From: JANXLS01 sp038227045
GTDB taxonomy: Bacteria; Planctomycetota; SZUA-567; H5-PLA8
Assembly: GCA_038227045.1 (NCBI GenBank)
Contig: JBBRQD010000032.1
Span: forward strand, 1 to 52,367
Direction of reading: 5' to 3'
DNA: 52,367 bases
In this document: piece after piece, positions 17,020-25,197 of the stretch
Numbering within the stretch: the stretch's first letter is position 1
Layout of the letters: each line of letters begins with the position of its first letter
Notes under the pieces: model-generated
Databases searched by the model: none
The model's input: only the letters and a program-made list of their open reading frames with translations
Told to the model about the DNA's origin: nothing
Made by a program: the position numbers and the translations under genes

Positions 17020-18726
17020 TCAATTCCCAAACAACATCGTCACCGGCATCGCCGCCTGAATCCACGCCCACACGCGGCGCAGTTCCACCAGCGTCATTTT
17101 CGTCCGCGATTTGCCGAATTTTTCCACGATCTTTGCATTGATTTTGCGCGGCTCTTTGCCCGTCTTGCGCGAATAGTCGCGGACGTGCCGCTCGATCTGG
17201 TCGCGCAACTTTTCCTCTTCCTGGCTGGGCGTGAGCTGCATCATTAAATGCGTCTTCAGCTCAGTCGCGTGGCTGTAACCGGCCAGCGCGATGGCCTTCT
17301 TCAATTGAATCGGCGTCACCCCGACGATGCCCGCCGTTTTGATCGCGTCTTCCAGCGCACGGCGTTCCTCGTCGCTGATCAATTCGCTGTTGCGTTCGCT
17401 GCTGACGCTCGACCCCATCGGCGTGATTTCGACCGGCTTTCCCGCGCCGGTCGATCCGTTGCCATGATGCTCTTTCCTTTGCGCGATGAAATTTTCGTCG
17501 TTCTTCGTGATGCGCCGGATGATCACTTTCATCAGCGGATCGTCGGGCAGGAACACGCGCGCAACCTGTTTGTCCCACGGCCCCGCGCCATGATCGAAAC
17601 GCGTGGCGCGCGCCAGCATCTGTTCAATCCAGGGCTTCGAACGGATGTTCGTGAGGCAGGCGATGTGCGTGATCGGCTTGCAATCGAGGCCTTCGTAGGC
17701 CATCTGCACCGTGACGAGCGCGTCAAAGCGTTTGGCGTCGAGCGACTTGAAGCGGTGGATCGCCTCCATCGCTTCCGGGCCTTCGTCCATTGTCGCGATG
17801 CCGCATGAAACGCCTTTGAGTTTCAGATATTCGGCATACTGCTTGGCGAAATTCTGGCGCGCGGCGACGATCAGCAATTTGCTGCGCGGATTCTCGCGCT
17901 TGGTCTTGCGCCAGTCGTCCAATGTCCGGTCGATGAGCGCGTGAGCGAACTGTGTGGAGATCGCGGTCCAGAGCGCTTCGTGGCTCTTCTTGCCCGCGGA
18001 CTCCAAACTTTTCACGCGCTGTTTTTCGCCGTTGCGGTCAACCCATTCGGCGGCGGCATCGACGTGGTTGAACGTCAGTCGAATGATTGCCCGCTCGACC
18101 AGCGCATCGACGCGCGAATACTGCACGACCGCCAGATCGCCGGTGTGCCGTATGTCGATCAGATGGCCGAATTGGCCGTCCTCGCTGCGCGCTTTGTAGG
18201 GGAGAAACGCGATGCGGCGGTCGTCGTCGCGCTCGAGCGTGCCGGACATATAGAGCGTCAGCGCCGCGCGTTCGACCAGCGGCGCGACGGCTTTTTCATA
18301 CGCGGAGCGTTCGGCGATGTGGTGCGGTTCGTCGAGCACGAGGATGTATTTGCGCTCCGAAAACTCGCGCAGATTCTCCTTCTTTTCATCGACGGACAGC
18401 GCGGCATACGTCGTGACATAACCGGCCAGTCCGCGGCTGGGATCGCGTTCGTTCGTGCTTGCGCGGATCAGGTGTTTATGCACCAACATGCGGCGAAATT
18501 CAGGATCGGAGAACGCCTGCTCCGCCTGCTCCTGAAGAGCGCTGCGCGGCACGACCCAGCAAATGCGCTGCGCGATCACGCCGAGCAATTCAGTGGCGAG
18601 TATCACCGGCAATACGCTCTTGCCGCCGCCGGGCGTCACCTGCGCCACGATCGATTTATAACGCGCTTCGCCGCTCTTGATGCGGCGCGCGATGTCCAAT
18701 ATTTCCTTCTGGTGTCTGCGAAGCAT
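17020..18726 (-). CDS. SF2 DNA helicase/translocase, restriction-type
   Basis: A 568-residue DEAD/DEAH helicase of the restriction-subunit/phage helicase type. Walker A is TPGGGKS, Walker B is VLDEPHH (DEPH in place of DEAH), motif III is MSGTLER. The second domain has LLIVAARQNFAKQY, ALVTVQMAYEGLDC and an arginine-finger region MLARATRFD. The C-terminal 180 residues are charged and helical. No nuclease or methylase gene is next to it, so a defence role is possible but unsupported. Its last 13 codons lie in a 40-bp direct repeat that frames the toxin-antitoxin cassette. No Shine-Dalgarno is clear before the ATG. Confidence 0.87.
   Translation of the reverse strand: MLRRHQKEILDIARRIKSGEARYKSIVAQVTPGGGKSVLPVILATELLGVIAQRICWVVPRSALQEQAEQAFSDPEFRRMLVHKHLIRASTNERDPSRGLAGYVTTYAALSVDEKKENLREFSERKYILVLDEPHHIAERSAYEKAVAPLVERAALTLYMSGTLERDDDRRIAFLPYKARSEDGQFGHLIDIRHTGDLAVVQYSRVDALVERAIIRLTFNHVDAAAEWVDRNGEKQRVKSLESAGKKSHEALWTAISTQFAHALIDRTLDDWRKTKRENPRSKLLIVAARQNFAKQYAEYLKLKGVSCGIATMDEGPEAMEAIHRFKSLDAKRFDALVTVQMAYEGLDCKPITHIACLTNIRSKPWIEQMLARATRFDHGAGPWDKQVARVFLPDDPLMKVIIRRITKNDENFIAQRKEHHGNGSTGAGKPVEITPMGSSVSSERNSELISDEERRALEDAIKTAGIVGVTPIQLKKAIALAGYSHATELKTHLMMQLTPSQEEEKLRDQIERHVRDYSRKTGKEPRKINAKIVEKFGKSRTKMTLVELRRVWAWIQAAMPVTMLFGN
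17022..17061. repeat. 40-bp direct repeat, proximal copy (3' end of the helicase gene)
   Basis: Identical over 40 bp to 16370-16409. This copy is the native 3' end of the helicase gene, stop codon just outside it. It lies 52 bp upstream of the antitoxin start. The two copies frame a 612-bp segment that contains only the toxin-antitoxin operon and its promoter. Confidence 0.9.
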
Positions 18727-18843
18727 GTGAATTGCTTAATTGCAAAGCGCGAAATAAAAATGAAAATTCGGATTGCGGCGCGAATCTCTTGACTGTGGCA
18801 ACTTTAGCGTCCGGCCGATCCGCACAAATGAACACACACCACG

Positions 18844-20040
18844 CTAAATTCTCAACACGATTTTACGCCGGTACATCCAGAACACGATGAGCCAGAGTAT
18901 CGCGAGAACCACAGCGCGCTCCATGCTTTTCGTGTAATCCGTTCCGAGCATTTCGAAGGCGTGCTCGCCAAAATGCCGTCTTACGTTGTCCTTGATGTAT
19001 CCGCCCATGGTTTGAAACAGGCAGTACATCGTGATCGGATTCAGGCCCACGACGACGAGCGGAAGTGCCCACTTCTTCCAGCCAACCCAGTCGATCAGCG
19101 CGACGAAACCCGCCAGCATCAATACCACGCATCCGCCGCTGTGGAGCGCAAACGTCGGCGTCCAGATGCGCTTGACGTTTGGGCAAAGTCCGGCCAGCGC
19201 AATCGCGTCGCCAAGGAAGAGGGCGACGGTCCCGGCGAAACAAAGCCGCAGCACTTTATCGGGCATGGGGAGATCGCCGCGCAAGAGCGCGCCCGCGCGC
19301 AGCCCGAAGATCATGGTCACGAGCGACGGGACGAAATTGAGCGTCTGATATCCGCCGTTGCTGAATTCAAAGGGCTTTTCGCGCGGAAAACGATTCAGGA
19401 ACCACTGATCGAATCGCGCCGCGATGTTCCAGTTCTTTTCCCAGTGCGCTTCAAATCCCTTCAGATGCACCCATGTGTCAGGCACACCCGCGCTCTTCCA
19501 ATTGAAGCCTTCCGGCGGCAGCGGATACAGCGCGAATGCGAGCCAATACGCGGCGAGTATTGCAAACGCGGCCAGCCACTGCCCGCGCGGCGGCGCGAAG
19601 CTGATCAGAAAAAGAAAGGGATAGGCCAGCCCGATTTGAGCGAGCACGTTGGTGAAAATCCAGTTCGTCTGCGTCTGTTTGCTGTCCGTCGACAGAAATA
19701 CCGCGATCAAAACAAGCAGCAGCGAGCGCCAGAGCGCGTGAACGAACGTCCAGCCGATACCTTCCCCGCGCGCACGGCGATTGGCGACGGACAACGTCAG
19801 CGCCACACCCACCATAAACATGAACGCCGGCTGAATCAGATCCCACAGCGAGCAGCCGACCCAGTCCGCGTGGTCGCATTCGTAACCGATAAATTGCCAG
19901 AGCTTGCTGTTGAGATGCTGCGGAAGGCGCGATACTCTTGTCAATTCAAAGCCAGCCGAAGCCATCAGCAGCATGATGAATCCACGGTAGGCATCCAGCG
20001 AAAGCAAACGCTGCGGAGAGGGCGAATCAGGCGATTTCAT
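18844..20040 (-). CDS. HGSNAT-like / DUF5009 multi-pass membrane acyltransferase
   Basis: A protein of about 398 residues with roughly ten hydrophobic helices. RLLSLDAYRGFIMLLM near the N-terminus, DLIQPAFMFMVGVALTLS, and a late NPITMYCLF are typical of the heparan-alpha-glucosaminide N-acetyltransferase-like family (DUF5009/DUF1624). A histidine in YECDHADW, between the first two helices, is at a place where the family keeps a catalytic His. It probably transfers acyl groups to a sugar or glycan across the membrane. I chose the ATG at 20040 since the upstream ATG at 20079 lies inside a 7-bp tandem repeat. Neither start has a ribosome site. Confidence 0.85.
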   Translation of the reverse strand: MKSPDSPSPQRLLSLDAYRGFIMLLMASAGFELTRVSRLPQHLNSKLWQFIGYECDHADWVGCSLWDLIQPAFMFMVGVALTLSVANRRARGEGIGWTFVHALWRSLLLVLIAVFLSTDSKQTQTNWIFTNVLAQIGLAYPFLFLISFAPPRGQWLAAFAILAAYWLAFALYPLPPEGFNWKSAGVPDTWVHLKGFEAHWEKNWNIAARFDQWFLNRFPREKPFEFSNGGYQTLNFVPSLVTMIFGLRAGALLRGDLPMPDKVLRLCFAGTVALFLGDAIALAGLCPNVKRIWTPTFALHSGGCVVLMLAGFVALIDWVGWKKWALPLVVVGLNPITMYCLFQTMGGYIKDNVRRHFGEHAFEMLGTDYTKSMERAVVLAILWLIVFWMYRRKIVLRI

Positions 20041-20071
20041 AATGCTAGACTCTACACCGGGCGCGTGCGGA

Positions 20072-20106
20072 TTTGTCATTTGGCAATTGTCAATTGTGAT
20101 TTGTCA
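20072..20106. repeat. 7-bp tandem repeat, five units
   Basis: Five consecutive heptamers: TTTGTCA, TTTGGCA, ATTGTCA, ATTGTGA, TTTGTCA, then TTTT. It lies 30 bp upstream of the membrane acyltransferase start, so it may overlap its promoter. Short heptamer arrays of this kind often vary in copy number. Confidence 0.8.
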
Positions 20107-20150
20107 TTTTAAAACATTCGACGTTTCCAGCGCGGTCGTTCAATACCATC

Positions 20151-20195
20151 AGAGCCGCGCACGTAAGTAAGCGGCCCAGCACGTTAAAGCCGCTT
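20151..20195. repeat. Dispersed palindromic repeat, copy 2 (inverted relative to copy 1)
   Basis: AGAGCCGCGCACGTAAGTAA with GCGG after it (20151-20174) is the reverse complement of the copy 1 right arm with two changes. CCGCTTA at 20190-20196 provides an inverted partner to TAAGCGG. It directly abuts, and slightly overlaps, the 3' end of the Calx-beta gene and may work as its terminator hairpin. Confidence 0.6.
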
Positions 20196-22608
20196 AGGGA
20201 TTCTTGGTCTTTCCAGTCCTGCCAGCCGTGGCGGTGTAAAGCTGATTCTGCGCGGCGCTGTACAGCGTGGTGTTGAGCAGGAGCAACACCGGAACAACTC
20301 TGGGTACTTTGCGGAAGGTTCCGTTGGTCAGACCTTCGTCGGTGAGCAACGCCGCAATATCCGCATCTTTAATCGACAAGGTGAATGGAACCAGCGCATT
20401 TACTCCGCCAGCCACCGCTTTTTTCAGTTTAAACTTTACTGTATCGCTGCCAATTACGGATATGCCATCCGCATCCAATGCAAACCGGCGGATAACGCCG
20501 CCAATGTCGAAGTAAACGAGCTTTCCGGATTGGGCGAAAGCGACCGGCAGGATCACCGTTCCCGAAAGCTTGATCGAATCGCTGGCCTTTACGGCAAAAT
20601 TCAAACTGATCGACAACTTTACATTTTTCATACCTTGTTTCTGCGGGTTTTTGATACCGAGCGGGGTGGAGTTCGAATCGAAGGGATTAGAGCCGATGGC
20701 TATTTCCAGTTCGTCCGGGAAGCCATCGCTGTCGGAATCCAGCGCCGAATTGCTCGAACCCGGCGGCACGGAAGGCGCCGTGATTGTGATCACCAGTGTC
20801 TGAAGGTCGAAACCGTTCGCGTTGTCCGCGCGCAACGGAACGGCGAACGAACCGACCACCGTGGGTATTCCGGTTATGAATCCCGCGGTGAAAGTCAACC
20901 CGGCCGGAAGCGCGGCGGGGTTGGGCAGCGAAAAGGTGATCACCGGCAGTCCCGTCGCGGTCGGCATGTAAATGAATTGCGCACCCACCTGCGAGCTTAC
21001 GCTCAACGCGCTGGTGATTGACGGTGCCGACAGAATCGTCATTATCGCCGTGCTTTGCGCGCCCAGCGTCGCCGAGGCTCCCGGCACAATCACCGCGCCG
21101 CTGTTGGGATTGCTCAGCGTCAGATTCACCGTCGCGCTCGCAAGCGCTCCGACTTTGTTCAGCAGCGTGATGGGAAACGACTTGCTCACTTCGCCGGCAT
21201 TGAAGGTCAAGACACCCGACGTGCCGGTGTAATCCTGCCCACTGACCGCGGTGCCGTCGCTGGTCGCGTAATTGATCGACGTGTTGCTCGCAATACCGCC
21301 GGTGCGTGTCACCGTAATATTTGCAGTCCCGGCATTGGCATTCACCATGTAAGTGGCGGCCGCAAACTGCAACGAACCGGCAAAATCGTCGTTTTGGATC
21401 GTGCAGACGCCGGTGCCTTGAGCAATCGACGCATTGACGGGATTGCTCAAGACGACCGAAAATGTTTTGTTCGCCTCAACCAGCGTATTTGAGACGACTT
21501 GAATCGTCACGGGTTTGGTGAGTTCGCCCGGATTGAAGAGCACGGTCCCGGCCAGCGTATAGTAATCGTTTGGCGCAATTCCGGTGCCGTTTAGTGTGTT
21601 GAAATCCACTGACACGATTTGAACGAAGGCTGCGGAAAGCGTCACAGTGAAAGTCACATTGACCGTTCCCACATCCCCTTCGCTGACAGCGGGGCTGTTA
21701 ATGGAAAGAGTCGGGAACGAACTCACGACCGTTGCATTCGATGTAGCAGTGTCGTTAGCGGGATTGGAATCCGGCGGACGGGCAAACGTCTTGTTTTGGA
21801 CGACATCGGAGACCGTTGATCCAATCACTGCATTGCCGGGAATGGTTTCAGTATAGGTGATTGTGATCACCGTGCCCACTGGTATTGCCGGGTAATTTAC
21901 CTGTATACCGCCAGCGACCGTGCTAGAGGTCGGCGCAGGTCCGCCCGTAGAGACCAGATTGGAGAAGGTTGCGCCGTTAGTGGCGGGTATCGTAATATAA
22001 TTGATCGCGGGTGCATCGCTGGGACCAATACAGGTATAGGTAACCGTCATATTTCTGGAGCCACCGGGAAGGAGCGCATTGGGACCGGCAATGGATACGG
22101 ACATGTCCGCTGCGAGTACAAGGGCGGAATTAGCCGATGTTGCGCTATTGTTGCCTGGAGTCGGATCGGTATTGCCGCTGGCTACAGTATGGGCAATGGA
22201 AACCGCGTCGGAAACTGTTCCGGCGGCGCTGGAAGCAATCTTCGTGGTCAACGTAAAGTCCGCCGACGTGCCGTTTGTCAGAGCCGCAGTCGTGTTTGTC
22301 ACGATAATCGCGGCCGTCGATCCCTGAGCAGGCGCGGTAAACGTCCAACCCGCTGGCACGCTCAACAAAATATAGCCGGAATTAGTGGGCATATTGACGG
22401 TTAACTGCACCGTATTTTGCGGGGCCGGCGTGCCCACCGTGTTATTCAAGGCGCTGAATGTGTAGTCAATGGTGCCGCCCGGATTGATTGGGTTCGTGGC
22501 AGTCGAAGGCATCGTCACGCTCAGATCGATCGACGACGCTTTCACGCTCGAACCATAAAACCCGGCGATCAAAGCCGCCGAAAGTACAAATAAATTGAAT
22601 TTACTCAT
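20194..22608 (-). CDS. Secreted Calx-beta / DUF11 repeat surface protein
   Basis: An 804-residue exported protein (signal peptide around FVLSAALIAGFYGSSVKA). Residues 25-290 hold two DUF11-like beta domains (TNPINPGGTIDYTFSALN and LLPGGSRNMTVTYTC). Two Calx-beta domains follow: VSEGDVGTVNVTFTVTLS ... FNPGELTKPVTIQV, then NAGTANITVTRTGG ... FNAGEVSKSFPITL. Next is a putative Ig-like segment (GLPVITFSLPNPAALPAGL) and a calcium-binding type 3 motif (DSDSDGFPDELEIAIGSNPF). Probably a cell-surface or extracellular structural/adhesive protein stabilised by calcium. A GGAG site lies 8 nt before the ATG. It is divergent from the phosphatase-kinase gene. Confidence 0.88.
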   Translation of the reverse strand: MSKFNLFVLSAALIAGFYGSSVKASSIDLSVTMPSTATNPINPGGTIDYTFSALNNTVGTPAPQNTVQLTVNMPTNSGYILLSVPAGWTFTAPAQGSTAAIIVTNTTAALTNGTSADFTLTTKIASSAAGTVSDAVSIAHTVASGNTDPTPGNNSATSANSALVLAADMSVSIAGPNALLPGGSRNMTVTYTCIGPSDAPAINYITIPATNGATFSNLVSTGGPAPTSSTVAGGIQVNYPAIPVGTVITITYTETIPGNAVIGSTVSDVVQNKTFARPPDSNPANDTATSNATVVSSFPTLSINSPAVSEGDVGTVNVTFTVTLSAAFVQIVSVDFNTLNGTGIAPNDYYTLAGTVLFNPGELTKPVTIQVVSNTLVEANKTFSVVLSNPVNASIAQGTGVCTIQNDDFAGSLQFAAATYMVNANAGTANITVTRTGGIASNTSINYATSDGTAVSGQDYTGTSGVLTFNAGEVSKSFPITLLNKVGALASATVNLTLSNPNSGAVIVPGASATLGAQSTAIMTILSAPSITSALSVSSQVGAQFIYMPTATGLPVITFSLPNPAALPAGLTFTAGFITGIPTVVGSFAVPLRADNANGFDLQTLVITITAPSVPPGSSNSALDSDSDGFPDELEIAIGSNPFDSNSTPLGIKNPQKQGMKNVKLSISLNFAVKASDSIKLSGTVILPVAFAQSGKLVYFDIGGVIRRFALDADGISVIGSDTVKFKLKKAVAGGVNALVPFTLSIKDADIAALLTDEGLTNGTFRKVPRVVPVLLLLNTTLYSAAQNQLYTATAGRTGKTKNP

Positions 22609-22798
22609 TGGCGCGTCTCCACTGGCTCATCACTGCGTTTAGGGTCGTTACTAAGTGTGTGCAATTACTCGGGTTTAAGGTTACGAATCTTCGCTTGCTT
22701 CCCGCATTTTGCAAGGGGCAAAAAAAGAATAGCGCGGGAGACGCACGAGTGCAGCGGCGCTTTTTTAAAAAACGCTTCGTGTTAGACTCGATTGCATC

Positions 22799-24640
22799 AT
22801 GGAAATAACCCTTGCGCAAACGACCGATGCCGGCCCGCAGCGGGAGCACAACGAAGATTTCATCGGCCAATGGAAGCCCAGCGACCCCGACGAAATGCTC
22901 GAACGCGGCGCCGTCTCCATACTCTGCGACGGCGTGGGCGGCCACAACCACGGCGAAGTCGCCAGCCGCATGGCCGTCGAGGCTGCCCTCAAAAAATTCA
23001 AGGAGGCCAAACCGGGGACGCCACCCCGGCAGCTTGTCCAGGATATGTTCGATGCCGCGAATCTCGCCATCTACGATAAACGCATGGCCGACGGCGGCGA
23101 GAACAAAATGGCCACGACTATGACGGTGAGCCTTTTTCGTAACAACGAAGTCACCATCGGCCATGTCGGCGACTGCCGCGCCTACCTCATCCGCAACGGC
23201 CAGATCAAAGTCCTCACCGACGATCACTCGTATGTCGGCATCCAGCTTAAAATGGGCCTGATCACCGAAGAAGAAGCCATCAACAGCGAATTGCGCCACA
23301 TGATTACGCGCACCGTCGGCCAGGACATGACCATCGGACCCGACCGTTTTTCCGTCACGGTCAACAAGGGCGACATTATCCTTCAATGTTCCGACGGCCT
23401 GCACGGCAGCGTGAACAAGCAGGAGATTTGCAAAGAAATCGAGTCCTACCCCAAGCTCGAAGACGCCTGCCACCGGTTGATTGCCTTGGCGATCAAGCGC
23501 GGAACGACAGACAATGTATCGATCCAGATCGTGCGCATCGAATCGGTCATCCAGGTCGCCTACTATAAGGGGCAGCCGTACTACGTTAAACTGCCCGAAC
23601 CGCCGACCGGCCACGAAGTCGGCCCCGGCAGCGTGATCGACGGCCGGTTCACGGTGACCGAGTTGGTCGCGCGCAGCGGCATGGCATCGATCTTCAAAGC
23701 CACTGACGGAACCACCAACGAAGTCGTGGCCGTCAAAGTCCCCTTCATGCAATTCGAAAGCGATCCCGCGTTCTTCGGCCGTTTTCAGCGCGAGGAAGAA
23801 ATCGGCAAGATCATGCACCATCCGGGTATCCTGCGCATCATTCCCGTCGAAAACAAGAGCCGCCCGTACATCGTCATGGAATTCCTGGAAGGACAGACTC
23901 TCGGCAATCTGCTCAAGACGATCAAGCCCCTTCCGGTGAACGACGCAGTGAAGATCGCCGCGCGCCTGGCCGACGCAATCGATTACATGCACCGCCGCCG
24001 CGAAAACATCATCCATCGCGACATGAAGCCGGACAACGTGATGATCTGCAACGACGGCTCCCTGCGCATCATGGATTTCGGCATCGCCAAAGGCTCCGGC
24101 ATGAAGAAAATCACGATGGCGGGTTTTTCGCCTTCGATGGGCACGCCCGATTACATGGCCCCCGAACAGGTTAAAGGGCAGCGCGGCGACGAACGCACCG
24201 ACATCTACAGCCTGGGCGCAATGCTCTATGAGATGGCCACCGGCCACACGCCCTTCGAAGGCTCCAACGCCTACGCGGTGATGAACGCGCGCTTGCTGGG
24301 CGACCCGCTCGCGCCCCAAAAACTCAACCCAAAAATCACACCGGAAATAGAAGAAATCATTCTGCACGCCATGGCGCGCAAACCCGACGACCGCTATTCC
24401 TGCGTCGCCGAAATGAAGCAGGAGTTGGATAATCCGGAGAAAGTCAAACTCACCGACCGCGCGCAACGCCTCCAGCCCCCCGTTATGCAGCAGGCGGATG
24501 GCGGAATGAATAAAATGATGCTCTGGATAATCCTGATTCCAGTGGCGATCATCGTCTTGTTTTTCGTATTTTTGCGGCCACCGGCAAAGGCGGATAGTGA
24601 TAAAGATTCGAAGACACCGAAGGCGGGCTCGGAGAAATAG
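22799..24640 (+). CDS. Fused PP2C phosphatase - Ser/Thr protein kinase with C-terminal membrane anchor
   Basis: A 613-residue two-enzyme signalling protein. Residues 1-247 are a PP2C phosphatase with REHNED (15-20), metal site CDGVGG (D44), GHVGDCRAY, CSDG (D199) and TDN (D238). Residues 282-545 are a Hanks-type kinase: loop ARSGMASIF, Lys313 in VAVKV, HRDMKPDN (Asp408), IMDFG (Asp426), GTPDYMAPEQ. A single membrane helix (WIILIPVAIIVLFFVFL) lies near 576-592 with a short Lys/Asp tail, so both enzymes should face the cytoplasm. Opposing activities in one chain suggest self-limited signalling. The ATG at 22799 has no ribosome site; TAGACT lies 10 nt upstream. Confidence 0.93.
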   Translation: MEITLAQTTDAGPQREHNEDFIGQWKPSDPDEMLERGAVSILCDGVGGHNHGEVASRMAVEAALKKFKEAKPGTPPRQLVQDMFDAANLAIYDKRMADGGENKMATTMTVSLFRNNEVTIGHVGDCRAYLIRNGQIKVLTDDHSYVGIQLKMGLITEEEAINSELRHMITRTVGQDMTIGPDRFSVTVNKGDIILQCSDGLHGSVNKQEICKEIESYPKLEDACHRLIALAIKRGTTDNVSIQIVRIESVIQVAYYKGQPYYVKLPEPPTGHEVGPGSVIDGRFTVTELVARSGMASIFKATDGTTNEVVAVKVPFMQFESDPAFFGRFQREEEIGKIMHHPGILRIIPVENKSRPYIVMEFLEGQTLGNLLKTIKPLPVNDAVKIAARLADAIDYMHRRRENIIHRDMKPDNVMICNDGSLRIMDFGIAKGSGMKKITMAGFSPSMGTPDYMAPEQVKGQRGDERTDIYSLGAMLYEMATGHTPFEGSNAYAVMNARLLGDPLAPQKLNPKITPEIEEIILHAMARKPDDRYSCVAEMKQELDNPEKVKLTDRAQRLQPPVMQQADGGMNKMMLWIILIPVAIIVLFFVFLRPPAKADSDKDSKTPKAGSEK

Positions 24641-25197
24641 TATTAACGGGTTATGCGTCCGGCAAATCAATAGTTTCGTGTGCGTTTCCGTTATCCGATT
24701 ATACATCATCAAAGAATGGAGTGCATTGTCCCTTGGATTCATCGGTTGAACAACCCTCCGAACGGTCTCGCAATAGATTCAAAATTTGACGTAACTTCGA
24801 ACGCTTGTTGCACTTGAAAAACGCGCACTTCGATGTCTGTTGCGTTTTTTTCACCGTAACCTTCCTTCATTAAAAGGATTAAGGAGCGCGCGACACAAAC
24901 GCGCGTGAGCGCGAAAGAAGAAACGTGTCCATATACAACGGATGACCTTCGGGATCGAAACACAGGGGTTTTGAAAATCACTCAAATCGCCTGAAATCGT
25001 CTCAAACGACGAAATTCAACAAAATGAAACACTTGTTTACAATTTTGTAAAATTCTTCGCATTTTCGCATCACAGCGTCGTATGCAAGCGAAGACACAAG
25101 AGCTAAACAACAACGGAAGGATGAATTAGGAAGGATGAATTCTTCATCCTTCATCCATCATCCTTCTGAATCGTTGCTTTCCAAGGAGTTTCCACGC
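24641..25197. other. Intergenic region, 557 bp, no convincing gene
   Basis: The gap upstream of the Gfo/Idh/MocA gene is A/T-richer than its surroundings. It contains three 10-bp near-repeats at 24981-25010 (CTCAAATCGC, CTGAAATCGT, CTCAAACGAC), a 16-bp perfect palindrome at 25036-25051, and a GGATGAATT duplication with inverted CATCCTTC copies at 25115-25165. An 80-codon minus-strand frame at 24739-24981 has no recognisable motif and I do not call it. This looks like a long regulatory leader. Confidence 0.5.
25036..25051. promoter_or_regulatory. Perfect 16-bp palindrome, possible operator
   Basis: TTTACAATTTTGTAAA is a perfect inverted repeat (TTTACAA-TT-TTGTAAA) about 150 bp upstream of the oxidoreductase start. 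Its size and A/T-rich form fit a dimeric repressor site (for example GntR, LacI or MarR type), but no regulator gene is nearby. Confidence 0.4.

Noticed and set aside
17020..18726. SF2 helicase as part of a restriction or other defence system
   Set aside because: No methylase, nuclease or specificity gene is adjacent. The nearby toxin-antitoxin cassette appears to be an independent insertion, so a defence island is not supported.
22601..24742. 713-codon open frame on the minus strand
   Set aside because: It lies wholly opposite the PP2C-kinase gene, whose motifs are unmistakable. The antisense product is His/Phe/Asp-rich with no family motif, a known by-product of GC-biased third positions.
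24739..24981. 80-codon minus-strand frame in the long gap
   Set aside because: No ribosome site, no recognisable motif and A/T-rich sequence; it overlaps nothing conserved, but there is too little to call it a gene.
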